From the IMG/VR virus record IMGVR_UViG_3300021356_000139, positions 1 through 26,468 of that record: a DNA stretch of 26,468 bases, one strand, 5' to 3'. The notes beneath the pieces were generated by a model. It had not been told where the DNA came from. It searched no databases and saw only the letters and a program-made list of their open reading frames with translations. Position numbers and translations under genes: made by a program. This DNA comes from a virus. The first letter of the stretch is position 1, and every line of letters begins with the position of its first letter. Positions 20,794-26,468 of the stretch are shown here, one piece after another.

Positions 20794-20835
20794 GTTCTAC
20801 CGTCTTGGCTTGTCTGCTAGGTCAGTCTGTAGAAC
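20794..20835 (-). other. Leader inverted repeat between terminator and next gene
   Basis: GTTCTAC (20794-20800) and GTAGAAC (20829-20835) are perfect 7-base inverted arms with 28 bases between them. They lie in the 150-base gap between the capsid stop and the next gene. Together with the ribosome-site hairpin they suggest a structured leader or an RNA-processing site. No convincing -10/-35 pair was found in this gap, so readthrough or processing may feed the genes downstream. Confidence 0.35.
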
Positions 20836-20874
20836 AAGTTAATAAACCCTAGAACTAAATGATATACCTTATTT

Positions 20875-20906
20875 TAGAAAAAAGAAAGGGAGCCGAAGCT
20901 CCCTTA
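20875..20906 (-). terminator. Rho-independent terminator after the capsid gene
   Basis: The minus-strand RNA reads AAGGGAGC-UUCG-GCUCCCUU followed by UCUUUUUUCU. The 8-bp stem with an extra-stable UUCG loop and a U-rich tail is a textbook intrinsic terminator, 18 bases after the major capsid stop. It would cut transcription so that capsid genes are over-expressed relative to the connector and tail genes. A small attcg/cgaat hairpin (20910-20924) lies between it and the stop codon. Confidence 0.88.
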
Positions 20907-20923
20907 AAAATTCGAAAAACGAA

Positions 20924-21832
20924 TTATGCTCCTGGGGAACCGTAGATTCCACGCCAGTCACTGAAGCCGAAAGAATATCTTTCTCTAGCTTTGTATCTAA
21001 CGTTACCAGTTTCAAAATCACCTTCCATGCCTGTTGACATAGGAGATCTAACGAAATGTTTTAATCCGTTAGGTGCATCTGTTTTGATAAAGAATGCATC
21101 TGTGTCAGTCAAGTAATGATTAACAACATATCCATCAGGGAGCATACCCATATTTTTCATTGCGTTAATATCATTATCAGAAGTACCAACTCTACCTGGA
21201 GTTTTTAACACTCTCTCAGCTACAAATTGTAGTTGAGGTGGTATAATTAGTTTTCTAGCTTGAACGTTCACTTTAATGCCTCTTTCATCAACAAATTGTG
21301 ATATGTCAATCATCGCATTTTCTAATGAAGTTTCGTTTAAGTCAGCTGCAGTGCTTGGCTCATTTGACTGATCTCCACCTGATAAAGTAGGATGGTCAGT
21401 TGTCATAAGAGGTTTGCCGTCTCCTCCTGGGAAGGAAGTTGAGAAACCATTATTAAGTACATTTGCTGCTTTCACTTGCTTAGTAGTAGCCATTGATCTA
21501 GCTAAAGCTTTTGTGTATCTTGAAGATAAGCTGTCATAAAGGTTGTCCTCTATTGCTTCTTCAGTCAACGCAAACGCTAAAGCTACAGTTTCGTGGCTGT
21601 ACCTTGCTGTGAAAGTTTCTTGTGCTGTATCATAAGTAACGGATGCGCCTTCGCCTTTAACTGGGGCTTGACCGAAACCTGATAACATCACTTCTTCCTC
21701 AAACGCTCTATCTGAATTCTCTGTATCAAAGATTTCAGTGTGTTCGTTTTCGTATCTGTCGTACTCAAGACCAAAAAGTGCATTTAGTCCTGGTTCGAGT
21801 TCTTTTACTAATTGAGCTCTATTTATTGCCAT
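20924..21832 (-). CDS. Major capsid protein (HK97-fold type)
   Basis: This 302-residue protein begins MAINRAQLVKELEPGLNALF. It contains AFEEEVMLSGFGQAPVKGEG, then RYSHETVALAFALTEEAIED, ARSMATTKQVKAANVLNNGF, LMTTDHPTLSGG, KLIIPPQLQFVAERVLKTPG and a C-terminal RYKARERYSFGFSDWRGIYG. The 'HETVA.AF..TEEA..DN.Y' helix, the 'DHP' segment and the C-terminal 'R.RYSFG..DWR' are typical of Mu gpT-like and related HK97-fold capsid proteins of marine phages. It follows the scaffold and a small putative decoration gene, has an AAGGTGAT ribosome site, and is closed by a strong terminator, as expected for the most abundant virion protein. No delta-domain or protease motif is fused to it. Confidence 0.9.
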   Translation of the reverse strand: MAINRAQLVKELEPGLNALFGLEYDRYENEHTEIFDTENSDRAFEEEVMLSGFGQAPVKGEGASVTYDTAQETFTARYSHETVALAFALTEEAIEDNLYDSLSSRYTKALARSMATTKQVKAANVLNNGFSTSFPGGDGKPLMTTDHPTLSGGDQSNEPSTAADLNETSLENAMIDISQFVDERGIKVNVQARKLIIPPQLQFVAERVLKTPGRVGTSDNDINAMKNMGMLPDGYVVNHYLTDTDAFFIKTDAPNGLKHFVRSPMSTGMEGDFETGNVRYKARERYSFGFSDWRGIYGSPGA

Positions 21833-21845
21833 TGTATATCACCTT

Positions 21846-22385
21846 TTAGCTATTGCCGAATACAGAAGCTGGGAATGTTACATACACTCTAGCGTATTGA
21901 CCAATAGAATTGTTTGGCTTATCTGGGAAGCCTACTATTGTCGCAATACCACTAGAAGTTGTTGTAGTCACACCTTCTTTTGATCGACCTGTTGAAGTAT
22001 TACCTGCAGTAGTACTAATAGTATTTGTTGTGCCGATAGATGCTTGAGTAGGAGTACCAGTAGACTGAGCCTCGTAAACAATATCTGGGTCGACATAAAC
22101 AAATGCTTTAGCATTCGCAGCACCTAATGTAGCAGTGTCGGCAGTCCACATGTTTGAGAAAACAACTGAACCGTCGGTTGCTTGGTATTCTACACCGTAA
22201 AATACGCCGAGTGGTGTACCTGTTGCAGTACCTTGGATAACCAGACCACTAGAAAGATTAACAACATCACCTGAAAAGATTGATGCGTTAGTTCCACTTG
22301 CTATTGCAAATTCTGAAGGTCGGATTACGCCACCTGACATATGATAAGCTGGTGTGAATCCATCTGGGGCGTTTGTATTTGCCAT
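21846..22385 (-). CDS. Putative capsid decoration/structural protein
   Basis: This 179-residue beta-rich protein begins MANTNAPDGFTPAYHMSGGV, with FAIASGTNASIFSGDVVNLS, GTPLGVFYGVEYQATDGSVV and AFVYVDPDIVYEAQSTGTPT. The C-terminal half is Thr/Ser/Gly-rich and ends ARVYVTFPASVFGNS. The NAPDGF-P and 'GD.V' features recall small head proteins placed directly before the capsid gene in marine phages, which may form trimers on the capsid surface. There is no signal peptide. The ribosome site AAGGTGA is strong. The assignment rests on its position between scaffold and capsid and on its beta-rich composition. Confidence 0.72.
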   Translation of the reverse strand: MANTNAPDGFTPAYHMSGGVIRPSEFAIASGTNASIFSGDVVNLSSGLVIQGTATGTPLGVFYGVEYQATDGSVVFSNMWTADTATLGAANAKAFVYVDPDIVYEAQSTGTPTQASIGTTNTISTTAGNTSTGRSKEGVTTTTSSGIATIVGFPDKPNNSIGQYARVYVTFPASVFGNS

Positions 22386-22434
22386 GTTAATTCACCTTAT
22401 AAAAATAAATTTTTATTAAAGCCCCTAACATAAG
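22386..22434 (-). promoter_or_regulatory. AT-rich gap with a possible weak promoter and AT hairpin
   Basis: The 49-base gap before the decoration-type gene holds a TTAACT box (same sequence as at 16734-16729) followed after 17 bases by TAAAAA, a poor -10. It also holds a perfect but all-AT inverted repeat ATAAAAAT-TT-ATTTTTAT directly before the ribosome site AAGGTGA. This may be a weak promoter or just AT-rich leader; the evidence is thin. Confidence 0.22.
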
Positions 22435-22911
22435 TTAAGAGCCACCTTTACCAAATGTAACCTTAGTACTTCTATTAGGGTTACTAATAGGCATTACTTG
22501 ATTACTTTCTCTCATAAGATCATTATCAACTGCTTGAATCTGTTGGTCAGCTACATTTTGATAGTAAGCTCTCCTTTCATCAACAGTCTCCTTGGGTATC
22601 TTAGCGAGAATTAAGCCACCAACTCCTATGACACCAGCATGTTTACCATCATCAATACTCGGAGCTTCAAAATCTGGATGATCTTCAGCCCTTACAGGTT
22701 CCCAACCTTCACGAATACGTTTTGACATATTCGCTGGGTCGTTTTGCCCTATCATTGATTCTCGTATCCATCTGTATACATATCCCTGTGGTGGGGGAGG
22801 TGCGTCTAATAAAGACGGGGGTTGCCAAGGTTTACGACGAGAAACTTTGTCTCGACTTTCAGCAGATCGTGGAGTTCGATCTGTTTGAGTAGTATTTTTT
22901 TCATCTACCAT
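22435..22911 (-). CDS. Conserved head-module protein, function unknown
   Basis: This 158-residue protein has a polar, charged N-terminus (TQTDRTPRSAESRDKVSRRK) and a Pro-rich PPSLLDAPPPPQGYVYRWIR. The core is MIGQNDPANMSKRIREGWEP, HPDFEAP and GVIGVGGLILAKIPKETVDE with RRAYYQNVADQQIQAVDNDL. The end is MPISNPNRSTKVTFGKGGS. From memory, 'YRWIRE......D..N...R..EGWE.V' occurs in small proteins between scaffold and capsid of marine phages; function unknown. It has no signal or membrane segment. It may help capsid assembly, given that it sits four bases from the scaffold gene and shares its transcript with the capsid. Confidence 0.72.
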   Translation of the reverse strand: MVDEKNTTQTDRTPRSAESRDKVSRRKPWQPPSLLDAPPPPQGYVYRWIRESMIGQNDPANMSKRIREGWEPVRAEDHPDFEAPSIDDGKHAGVIGVGGLILAKIPKETVDERRAYYQNVADQQIQAVDNDLMRESNQVMPISNPNRSTKVTFGKGGS

Positions 22912-22914
22912 TTT

Positions 22915-23829
22915 TTACTCCTTAATATGCTTAGCATATTCTTCTAGTGGCACACCTAATCTTTTTGCTATTGCTACTTGACTCGGTGTGAGTTTTATAG
23001 TTCTACGTGATCGAGCCCTAGTAGTTCCAACGCCTTTGCTAGAACCTGCTACTGTCTCTTTCACTTCCTTTTGAGTATTCCCTAATTTATGAGGGAATGC
23101 CTCTGCAAGTCTTTTATCTACTTCTGCATAATATTCATCAGAAGTAGGATCATAACCTTCTCCTTCTGTGAGCTGTCTATGGAACGCAAAAGCTGCAGTT
23201 GTCATAGCTAGGTCATCACCAAACCACTCATTCTTTTCTGCCCAAGCTTTTGCTTTTGGGTCAGGCTGTGGAGCCTGTTGCTGTTGGGCAGGTTGAGTCC
23301 ATTTAGGAGCAACCTGTTGCTCATCAGGAGTAACTTCTACTGTTTCAGTTTCAGCTTGAGGTTTTACCCTTTTTAAGCTTTCTTCTTCAACTGCTAACTT
23401 GGCTAAATCTTTTTGGGCTTCTAGTAAAGCGTCTGTATCACCTGATTCATACGCTTTTTTGTACCTCTCCTGAGCCGAGTTAAGTTCAGTAGTTACTCTT
23501 GTACTATATTCATCATATAGGTTTTGATCAGTTTTTGAAAGTTTATTTTTAGTTTTATTTAATTCTTCCTGAACAGACTGAGCATATTCTATTGCTGCTT
23601 GTTCTCTTCTTTCAGATTCTCTAACCTTGTAAGTTAGCTTATTAATACGTTTTTTAACGCCTTCGCTGTAATCTTCAATCTCATCTTCTTGATCAGATTT
23701 AGTTACTTTCTTTTCTTTTACTTCTTCGGCTTTCGCCTCAGGTTCAGTTTCCTCAGTTTCACTTTCTGGAAGTTCTACTTCAGTCCCTTCTTCCTGTTCT
23801 TCTACTACTTGCATAGCTTCTTCTGCCAT
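22915..23829 (-). CDS. Capsid assembly scaffolding protein
   Basis: This 304-residue protein is very acidic at the N-terminus (MAEEAMQVVEEQEEGTEVEL, many Glu to residue 50). It has a long charged coiled coil (about 60-155, e.g. RINKLTYKVRESERREQAAI) and a Gln/Pro-rich linker (PAQQQQAPQPDP). The C-terminus is basic (TTRARSRRTIKLTPSQVAIA, KRLGVPLEEYAKH). An acidic N-terminal region, a helical rod and a basic capsid-binding C-terminus describe a phage scaffold. The final 'LTP.Q...AK.LGV..EEYAK' block is typical of scaffolds in marine phages. Position between portal and capsid supports it. It has AAGGAG seven bases before ATG. No protease motif is seen. Confidence 0.85.
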   Translation of the reverse strand: MAEEAMQVVEEQEEGTEVELPESETEETEPEAKAEEVKEKKVTKSDQEDEIEDYSEGVKKRINKLTYKVRESERREQAAIEYAQSVQEELNKTKNKLSKTDQNLYDEYSTRVTTELNSAQERYKKAYESGDTDALLEAQKDLAKLAVEEESLKRVKPQAETETVEVTPDEQQVAPKWTQPAQQQQAPQPDPKAKAWAEKNEWFGDDLAMTTAAFAFHRQLTEGEGYDPTSDEYYAEVDKRLAEAFPHKLGNTQKEVKETVAGSSKGVGTTRARSRRTIKLTPSQVAIAKRLGVPLEEYAKHIKE

Positions 23830-23856
23830 GTTATTCTCCTTTTTTGCGTAACAAAA

Positions 23857-24318
23857 TTAAGCTGACTGTATGTCTTCAGGGTCTGAGACTACGGCTAAAA
23901 TTTCATCATCGTTTAATAAACGCAGTTCGCCACCCTCAATTTTAAGTCTAGCTCCTGCATACCTGCCAAATATCACCCAATCTTTAGGTTTACACCATGC
24001 TCCTTCAGGGAATTTACCTGAGTCACGGTATGCATCTGGACCGAGTGAAACAACATATCCAACGTTAGTTCCTATACGTTCTTTTTCTAACACTGAATCA
24101 TGTAAGTAAATACCACCTTTAGTTTTTTGTTTAGGACTAAAAGGTAGTATTAAAATTCTATATCCTGTTGGTTTAGGTAACTTAGACTGTAAGTCACCAT
24201 CTTCATGCACTGATTCTGGAGTCACATCTGGTGTAGACTCTACTGGCTCAGTAAATCTTTCTACTTTATCGGGTATTGGTTCTCCGCCTGAACCGAAGGC
24301 TTCTATATTTTTTGACAT
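23857..24318 (-). CDS. GroES-like co-chaperonin (Cpn10 domain)
   Basis: This 153-residue protein has a charged, Pro-rich N-terminal extension of about 50 residues (SGGEPIPDKVERFTEPVEST), then a Cpn10 domain: GYRILILPFSPKQKTKGGIY (52-71), GYVVSLGPDAY (87-97), DWVIFGRYAGARLKIEGGEL and LLNDDEILAVV (134-144). The mobile loop carries Ile70-Tyr71-Leu72, equivalent to Ile-Val-Leu of GroES, which docks onto GroEL. It probably forms a heptameric cap that lets the host GroEL fold the phage capsid protein, as T4 gp31 does. This fits its place between portal and scaffold. The N-terminal extension is not part of GroES and has no recognised function. TAATG links it to the gene upstream. Confidence 0.9.
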   Translation of the reverse strand: MSKNIEAFGSGGEPIPDKVERFTEPVESTPDVTPESVHEDGDLQSKLPKPTGYRILILPFSPKQKTKGGIYLHDSVLEKERIGTNVGYVVSLGPDAYRDSGKFPEGAWCKPKDWVIFGRYAGARLKIEGGELRLLNDDEILAVVSDPEDIQSA

Positions 24319-24494
24319 TATTCGTCATCCTTATCCTTGTGCAAGTCTTTTATTAGTGAGAGAGTAAACGACAGACTTGATATTTCGCCTACTATCTTGT
24401 GATAACTTTCAAAGTTTTGTATTCCACCACCTGCAAGAGTTTCTTTAAGTTGCTCTTGTCGTTCTATAATCTGTTTACGCAGTTTATCTAACAT
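24318..24494 (-). CDS. Small helical hypothetical protein
   Basis: This 58-residue protein is framed by TAATG overlaps on both sides. It begins MLDKLRKQIIERQEQLKETL, then AGGGIQNFESYHKIVGEISS and LSFTLSLIKDLHKDKDDE. This predicts two helices separated by a Gly turn, a helical hairpin. From memory, small proteins with 'L..G..KSFE.Y..L.G.I..L......I..L' are common in the head module of marine phages. Function unknown. It could aid assembly or bind the terminase or portal, but nothing shows that. Confidence 0.78.
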   Translation of the reverse strand: MLDKLRKQIIERQEQLKETLAGGGIQNFESYHKIVGEISSLSFTLSLIKDLHKDKDDE

Positions 24495-24757
24495 TATTTT
24501 CTTCTAGATTTTTTACCTGAACACTTCCATCTTTTTCTAGATAAGTTGTTGGGAGTGTTAGGGTTATTTCTTTTCTTTTTAGATAACCTTTTCTTGATAC
24601 CGTAACTTCTTGCACAGTATGAGTCACCTTTTGATGTTCCTGGTTTTACCCTTGGTCCACCACCTTTAGCTTTACCTGCTTGTCCGTAACTAACTCTTTT
24701 ACCTGATTTAGTTACCTTAACTCTAGCCTTACCTCTTCTTGGTTTAGCCCTAGCCAC
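24494..24757 (-). CDS. Small very basic protein (DUF6321-like)
   Basis: This 87-residue protein starts at GTG 24757 and overlaps the upstream gene by eight bases. It is extremely basic (KPRRGKARVKVTKSGKRVSY, later KRLSKKKRNNPNTPNNLSRK). The motif S-Y-C-A-R-S-Y-G-I-K-K-R-L, then N-P-N-T-P, L-S-R-K-R-W-K-C, keeps two Cys about 32 residues apart. From memory this matches a family of small basic phage proteins (which I recall as DUF6321) with unknown role. A nucleic-acid or capsid-lumen contact is plausible from charge. The position after the portal is shared with three other small basic proteins. Confidence 0.8.
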   Translation of the reverse strand: MARAKPRRGKARVKVTKSGKRVSYGQAGKAKGGGPRVKPGTSKGDSYCARSYGIKKRLSKKKRNNPNTPNNLSRKRWKCSGKKSRRK

Positions 24758-25067
24758 CTTGTTGTTGTCTCCTACGGTTAGCGTTACCTGATAAAACTTC
24801 TCCTCCGTGCTTCATCATTTTAAAATCAGTACCTGATATTTTACCGTCTTTATTTTTATCTAATTTCTTTTGATTGCCGTGTAGTTTACCTTCACCACCA
24901 TGGCTAAGTTTTTGTATTCCTCCACCATGTTTTTTACCTTGTGCTTGTTTTATTTGCTCTTCGGTAGGTGCACCTTTCTCACCTTTTTTACGCATGCGTT
25001 CGCCACTACCTTCTTTTATTCTTTTACGTTTAGCGTGGATATTATCCCAAAGTCCTCTTTTACTCAT
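24750..25067 (-). CDS. Small basic Gly-rich protein with an EF-hand-type loop
   Basis: This 105-residue protein begins MSKRGLWDNIHAKRKRIKEG, SGERMRKKGEKGAPTEEQIK, a start seen in many phage proteins. The middle is Gly/His/Lys-rich (GKKHGGGIQKLSHGGEGKLH). Residues 70-81 (DKNKDGKISGTD) fit the calcium-binding loop with D1, N3, D5, G6, I8, S9 and D12. The end is MMKHGGEVLSGNANRRRQQQ. The GNANRRR and GGEV motifs recur in the 63-residue gene upstream. It overlaps the 46-residue gene by ATGA. A lone EF-hand loop without a full helix pair may be a calcium-binding or structural turn. Confidence 0.8.
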   Translation of the reverse strand: MSKRGLWDNIHAKRKRIKEGSGERMRKKGEKGAPTEEQIKQAQGKKHGGGIQKLSHGGEGKLHGNQKKLDKNKDGKISGTDFKMMKHGGEVLSGNANRRRQQQGG

Positions 25068-25204
25068 GATTTATTGTACCCCTTGCCTCTAGTTGCTTTA
25101 CCGCAACCTCTGGCTGTTCCTCTTTTGGCTTTACCGCCTCGATTCATTTTCTTAGGCTCACCGCCTCGATTCATTTTCTTCATACCTCTATTAGTTCCTG
25201 GCAT
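25064..25204 (-). CDS. Tiny basic Gly-rich protein with internal repeat
   Basis: This 46-residue protein starts at ATG 25204, overlapping the upstream TAA (TAATG). It ends at TGA 25064-25066 in an ATGA overlap with the next gene. The sequence is MPGTNRGMKKMNRGGEPKKM, then NRGGKAKRGTARGCGKATRG and KGYNKS. It contains a duplicated KKMNRGG at nine-residue spacing, which at DNA level is two 21-base identical copies. Very high Lys/Arg/Gly content suggests binding to nucleic acid or to the acidic scaffold. The coupling on both sides is what supports it as a gene. Confidence 0.72.
   Translation of the reverse strand: MPGTNRGMKKMNRGGEPKKMNRGGKAKRGTARGCGKATRGKGYNKS
25133..25180 (-). repeat. 21-bp direct repeat, 27-bp period
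   Basis: accgcctcgattcattttctt occurs exactly at 25133-25153 and 25160-25180 (the first twenty bases quoted plus a final t). The 27-base period keeps the frame and creates the duplicated KKMNRGG in the tiny basic protein. It was probably generated by slippage or duplication. Confidence 0.85.
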
Positions 25205-25395
25205 TATGGTCTCCTTAGATGTTTTTTAGTGTTGGTCATTGACCCACCTGTATTTTTCTTCACCATATCTGAATCTTTCATAATAGACCCATCTGGCATT
25301 CTATGATAGCCTTTAGGTACTTCACCACCGTTTCTCATACGTCTACGGTTAGCATTACCGCCCATCATTTCTTCAAAGTTAGCTTTATTTAACAT
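25204..25395 (-). CDS. Small basic Gly-rich protein
   Basis: This 63-residue protein starts MLNKANFEEMMGGNANRRRM and continues RNGGEVPKGYHRMPDGSIMK, DSDMVKKNTGGSMTNTKK. It follows the portal by a one-base overlap (TAATG) and is coupled the same way to the tiny basic gene. The GNANRRR and GGEV motifs are shared with the 105-residue protein, which suggests duplication or a shared docking element. No family with known function is recognised. Its location directly behind the portal makes a head-assembly or capsid-lumen role possible. Confidence 0.75.
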   Translation of the reverse strand: MLNKANFEEMMGGNANRRRMRNGGEVPKGYHRMPDGSIMKDSDMVKKNTGGSMTNTKKHLRRP

Positions 25396-26468
25396 TATAT
25401 ATCTTTAGTCCTACTGTCTGAATCTCTAACATCTTTTAGTATATCACGATAATCTTTACGCATACCTTCTTTTTCTTTTATTAGAGCTTGTTCTCTTTGT
25501 TGTGCTATTTTCATTTCAGCTATGGCTTCGTTTGACTGTTGTTTTAATAAGTCTACTTCAGCCCTTATTTGATCGCTTTGTGCTCTTTGTTGTATCTCAG
25601 CTTGTTTTAATTGTACTAACGGCTCAACTTGAGCATTTTGTTGTGCTTGTATTAAAGCTTGTTCTTGACCTGTTACTTGCTGAGTAGCCTGTGCTGCTGC
25701 AGTTGCTATCTGGTTCATAACTTCAGGTGGCATTTCACCTTCACCCATCTGTGGTAGAGGTTGACCTAATACTTGTTCAATCTGTTGTCTATACTTCATG
25801 GCTTGATGTTCTTGTATATTAGCCTGAATCGCAATAGTAGCGTTCTGATTTTGTTGTACCATGGGGTTTTGTAAAAAAGCTGTATGACTGGCTATATATG
25901 CATCGTGATTTTGGAACACATAAGCTTGTATAGGCTGACCTGTTAGTGCTGCTTGTTGTTCTGTTATAGGGTCACGAGCTGGCACTTCAGCCTGAGGCGG
26001 TAATAAAGCGTCTATGTTTTTAACTTCTAGGGCTTCGTACATACGTCTATAAGCTTCACGTAAGTCATGTATTTCTGGTGCAGCTCTAGCCATCTCAAGT
26101 TCTTGTTGTGCTAACATAACTCTTTGTGCCATACTGAATATGTTCGGGTCGCTGACTGGTACTATATCTACTCTATCGTCGAAGTCTGTGGCTTTTATTT
26201 CTCTAGTAGCTCCTGGAACTTCATATGGGTAGACTGGTGGTAAACTTTTAGCAAAAATACTAGCTAATAACCTAAATTCTTTTTTCTGAGCGTAGTGCAT
26301 ACGTTTATGTATAGCACTCATTACCTTACTGCCTCTTTCTAGCATAGCCACCGTAGTACCTACTGGTAGTTGTTGAGAACCGATATCGCCAACATTCATG
26401 TCCGCAATTGAAGCAAAACGTCTTCCAGAGTCAATAATTATGCCTAATAACTGACTTAATACTTTACT
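25395..26468 (-). CDS. Portal protein, N-terminus beyond window edge
   Basis: The reading frame is open to the right edge, so the first visible ATG (26399) is internal: the 23 codons before it continue in frame (…GRRFASIAD). The visible 357 residues contain VGTTVAMLERGSKVMSAIHK, RMHYAQKKEFRLLASIF and PVSDPNIFSMAQRVMLAQQE, LEMARAAPEIHDLREAYRRM, which are typical of the C-terminal half of a large portal family in marine podoviruses (P22 gp1-like role). A Gln-rich helical tail follows (QVTGQEQALIQAQQNAQVEP). The portal forms the dodecameric DNA gate of the head. Terminase should lie beyond the edge. The C-terminal helical tail may form a barrel inside the capsid. Confidence 0.85.
   Translation of the reverse strand, partial: SKVLSQLLGIIIDSGRRFASIADMNVGDIGSQQLPVGTTVAMLERGSKVMSAIHKRMHYAQKKEFRLLASIFAKSLPPVYPYEVPGATREIKATDFDDRVDIVPVSDPNIFSMAQRVMLAQQELEMARAAPEIHDLREAYRRMYEALEVKNIDALLPPQAEVPARDPITEQQAALTGQPIQAYVFQNHDAYIASHTAFLQNPMVQQNQNATIAIQANIQEHQAMKYRQQIEQVLGQPLPQMGEGEMPPEVMNQIATAAAQATQQVTGQEQALIQAQQNAQVEPLVQLKQAEIQQRAQSDQIRAEVDLLKQQSNEAIAEMKIAQQREQALIKEKEGMRKDYRDILKDVRDSDSRTKDI

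Noticed and set aside
24874-25229. Plus-strand hydrophobic frames opposite the small basic genes
   Set aside because: They are antisense images of Lys/Arg/Gly codons (giving Phe/Leu/Pro-rich text) and have no initiation signals, whereas the minus-strand frames are coupled by overlaps and have family resemblances.
1-26468. tRNA genes, integrase, attachment sites or lysogeny genes
   Set aside because: None were seen by eye. Gaps are too short for tRNAs except 20773-20923, which shows terminator and leader structure but no cloverleaf; a tRNAscan run would settle it.

Overview
This window is the structural and lysis half of a tailed-phage genome (Caudoviricetes, probably podovirus-like) from an AT-rich marine lineage. 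Every supportable gene lies on the minus strand, so the transcript reads from right to left. Genes are packed with TAATG, ATGA or short overlaps, and no gap exceeds about 140 bases. The marine-phage call rests on proteins recognised from memory of uncultured marine phage genomes: the portal, scaffold and capsid set, a zinc-ribbon virion protein, a fibre starting MATYVNDLRLKEIATGDE, and a GG/DGEFVMT protein. The host cannot be read from the sequence. SAR11-like or other marine Proteobacteria are possible, and the spanins and CsgG/CsgF imply a Gram-negative host.

Layout in transcription order. (1) 26468-22435: C-terminal part of the portal (cut by the window edge), five very small genes, four of them Lys/Arg-rich, a GroES-like co-chaperonin, the scaffold and a conserved small protein. 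(2) 22385-20924: a putative decoration protein and the HK97-fold-type major capsid protein, closed by a strong rho-independent terminator at 20886-20905. (3) 20772-16731: a hairpin over the next ribosome binding site, then capsid-surface candidates, head-tail connector and adaptor proteins, a zinc-ribbon protein and a repeat-rich fibre-like protein. (4) 16685-12573: a putative promoter, a 1172-residue tail fibre with about 41 copies of a 17-residue repeat and a self-cleaving S74 chaperone domain, and small accessory genes. (5) 12573-11322: small membrane proteins (holin candidates) and a staphylococcal-type nuclease. (6) 11341-6579: the unusual part, a five-gene island of CsgF, CsgG, a curlin-repeat protein, a FecR-domain protein and a CHASE2 class III adenylate cyclase. 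(7) 6586-5454: i-spanin, o-spanin and endolysin. (8) 5452-1: tail nozzle-like protein, small structural protein, a promoter with an overlapping palindrome, and three Gly/Ala/Gln-rich virion-module proteins, the last cut by the left edge.

The most interesting feature is island (6). A curli-type outer-membrane secretion pore with its pore-associated factor, a candidate secreted amyloid substrate, a periplasmic FecR-domain protein and an inner-membrane cAMP-type cyclase are inserted seamlessly between the holin-candidate/nuclease genes and the spanin/endolysin genes. They overlap one another and are presumably co-expressed late in infection. This suggests a phage-controlled envelope and signalling system that could change host-cell surface, aggregation, envelope integrity, second-messenger level or superinfection. 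The protein families are well supported; the purpose is inference.
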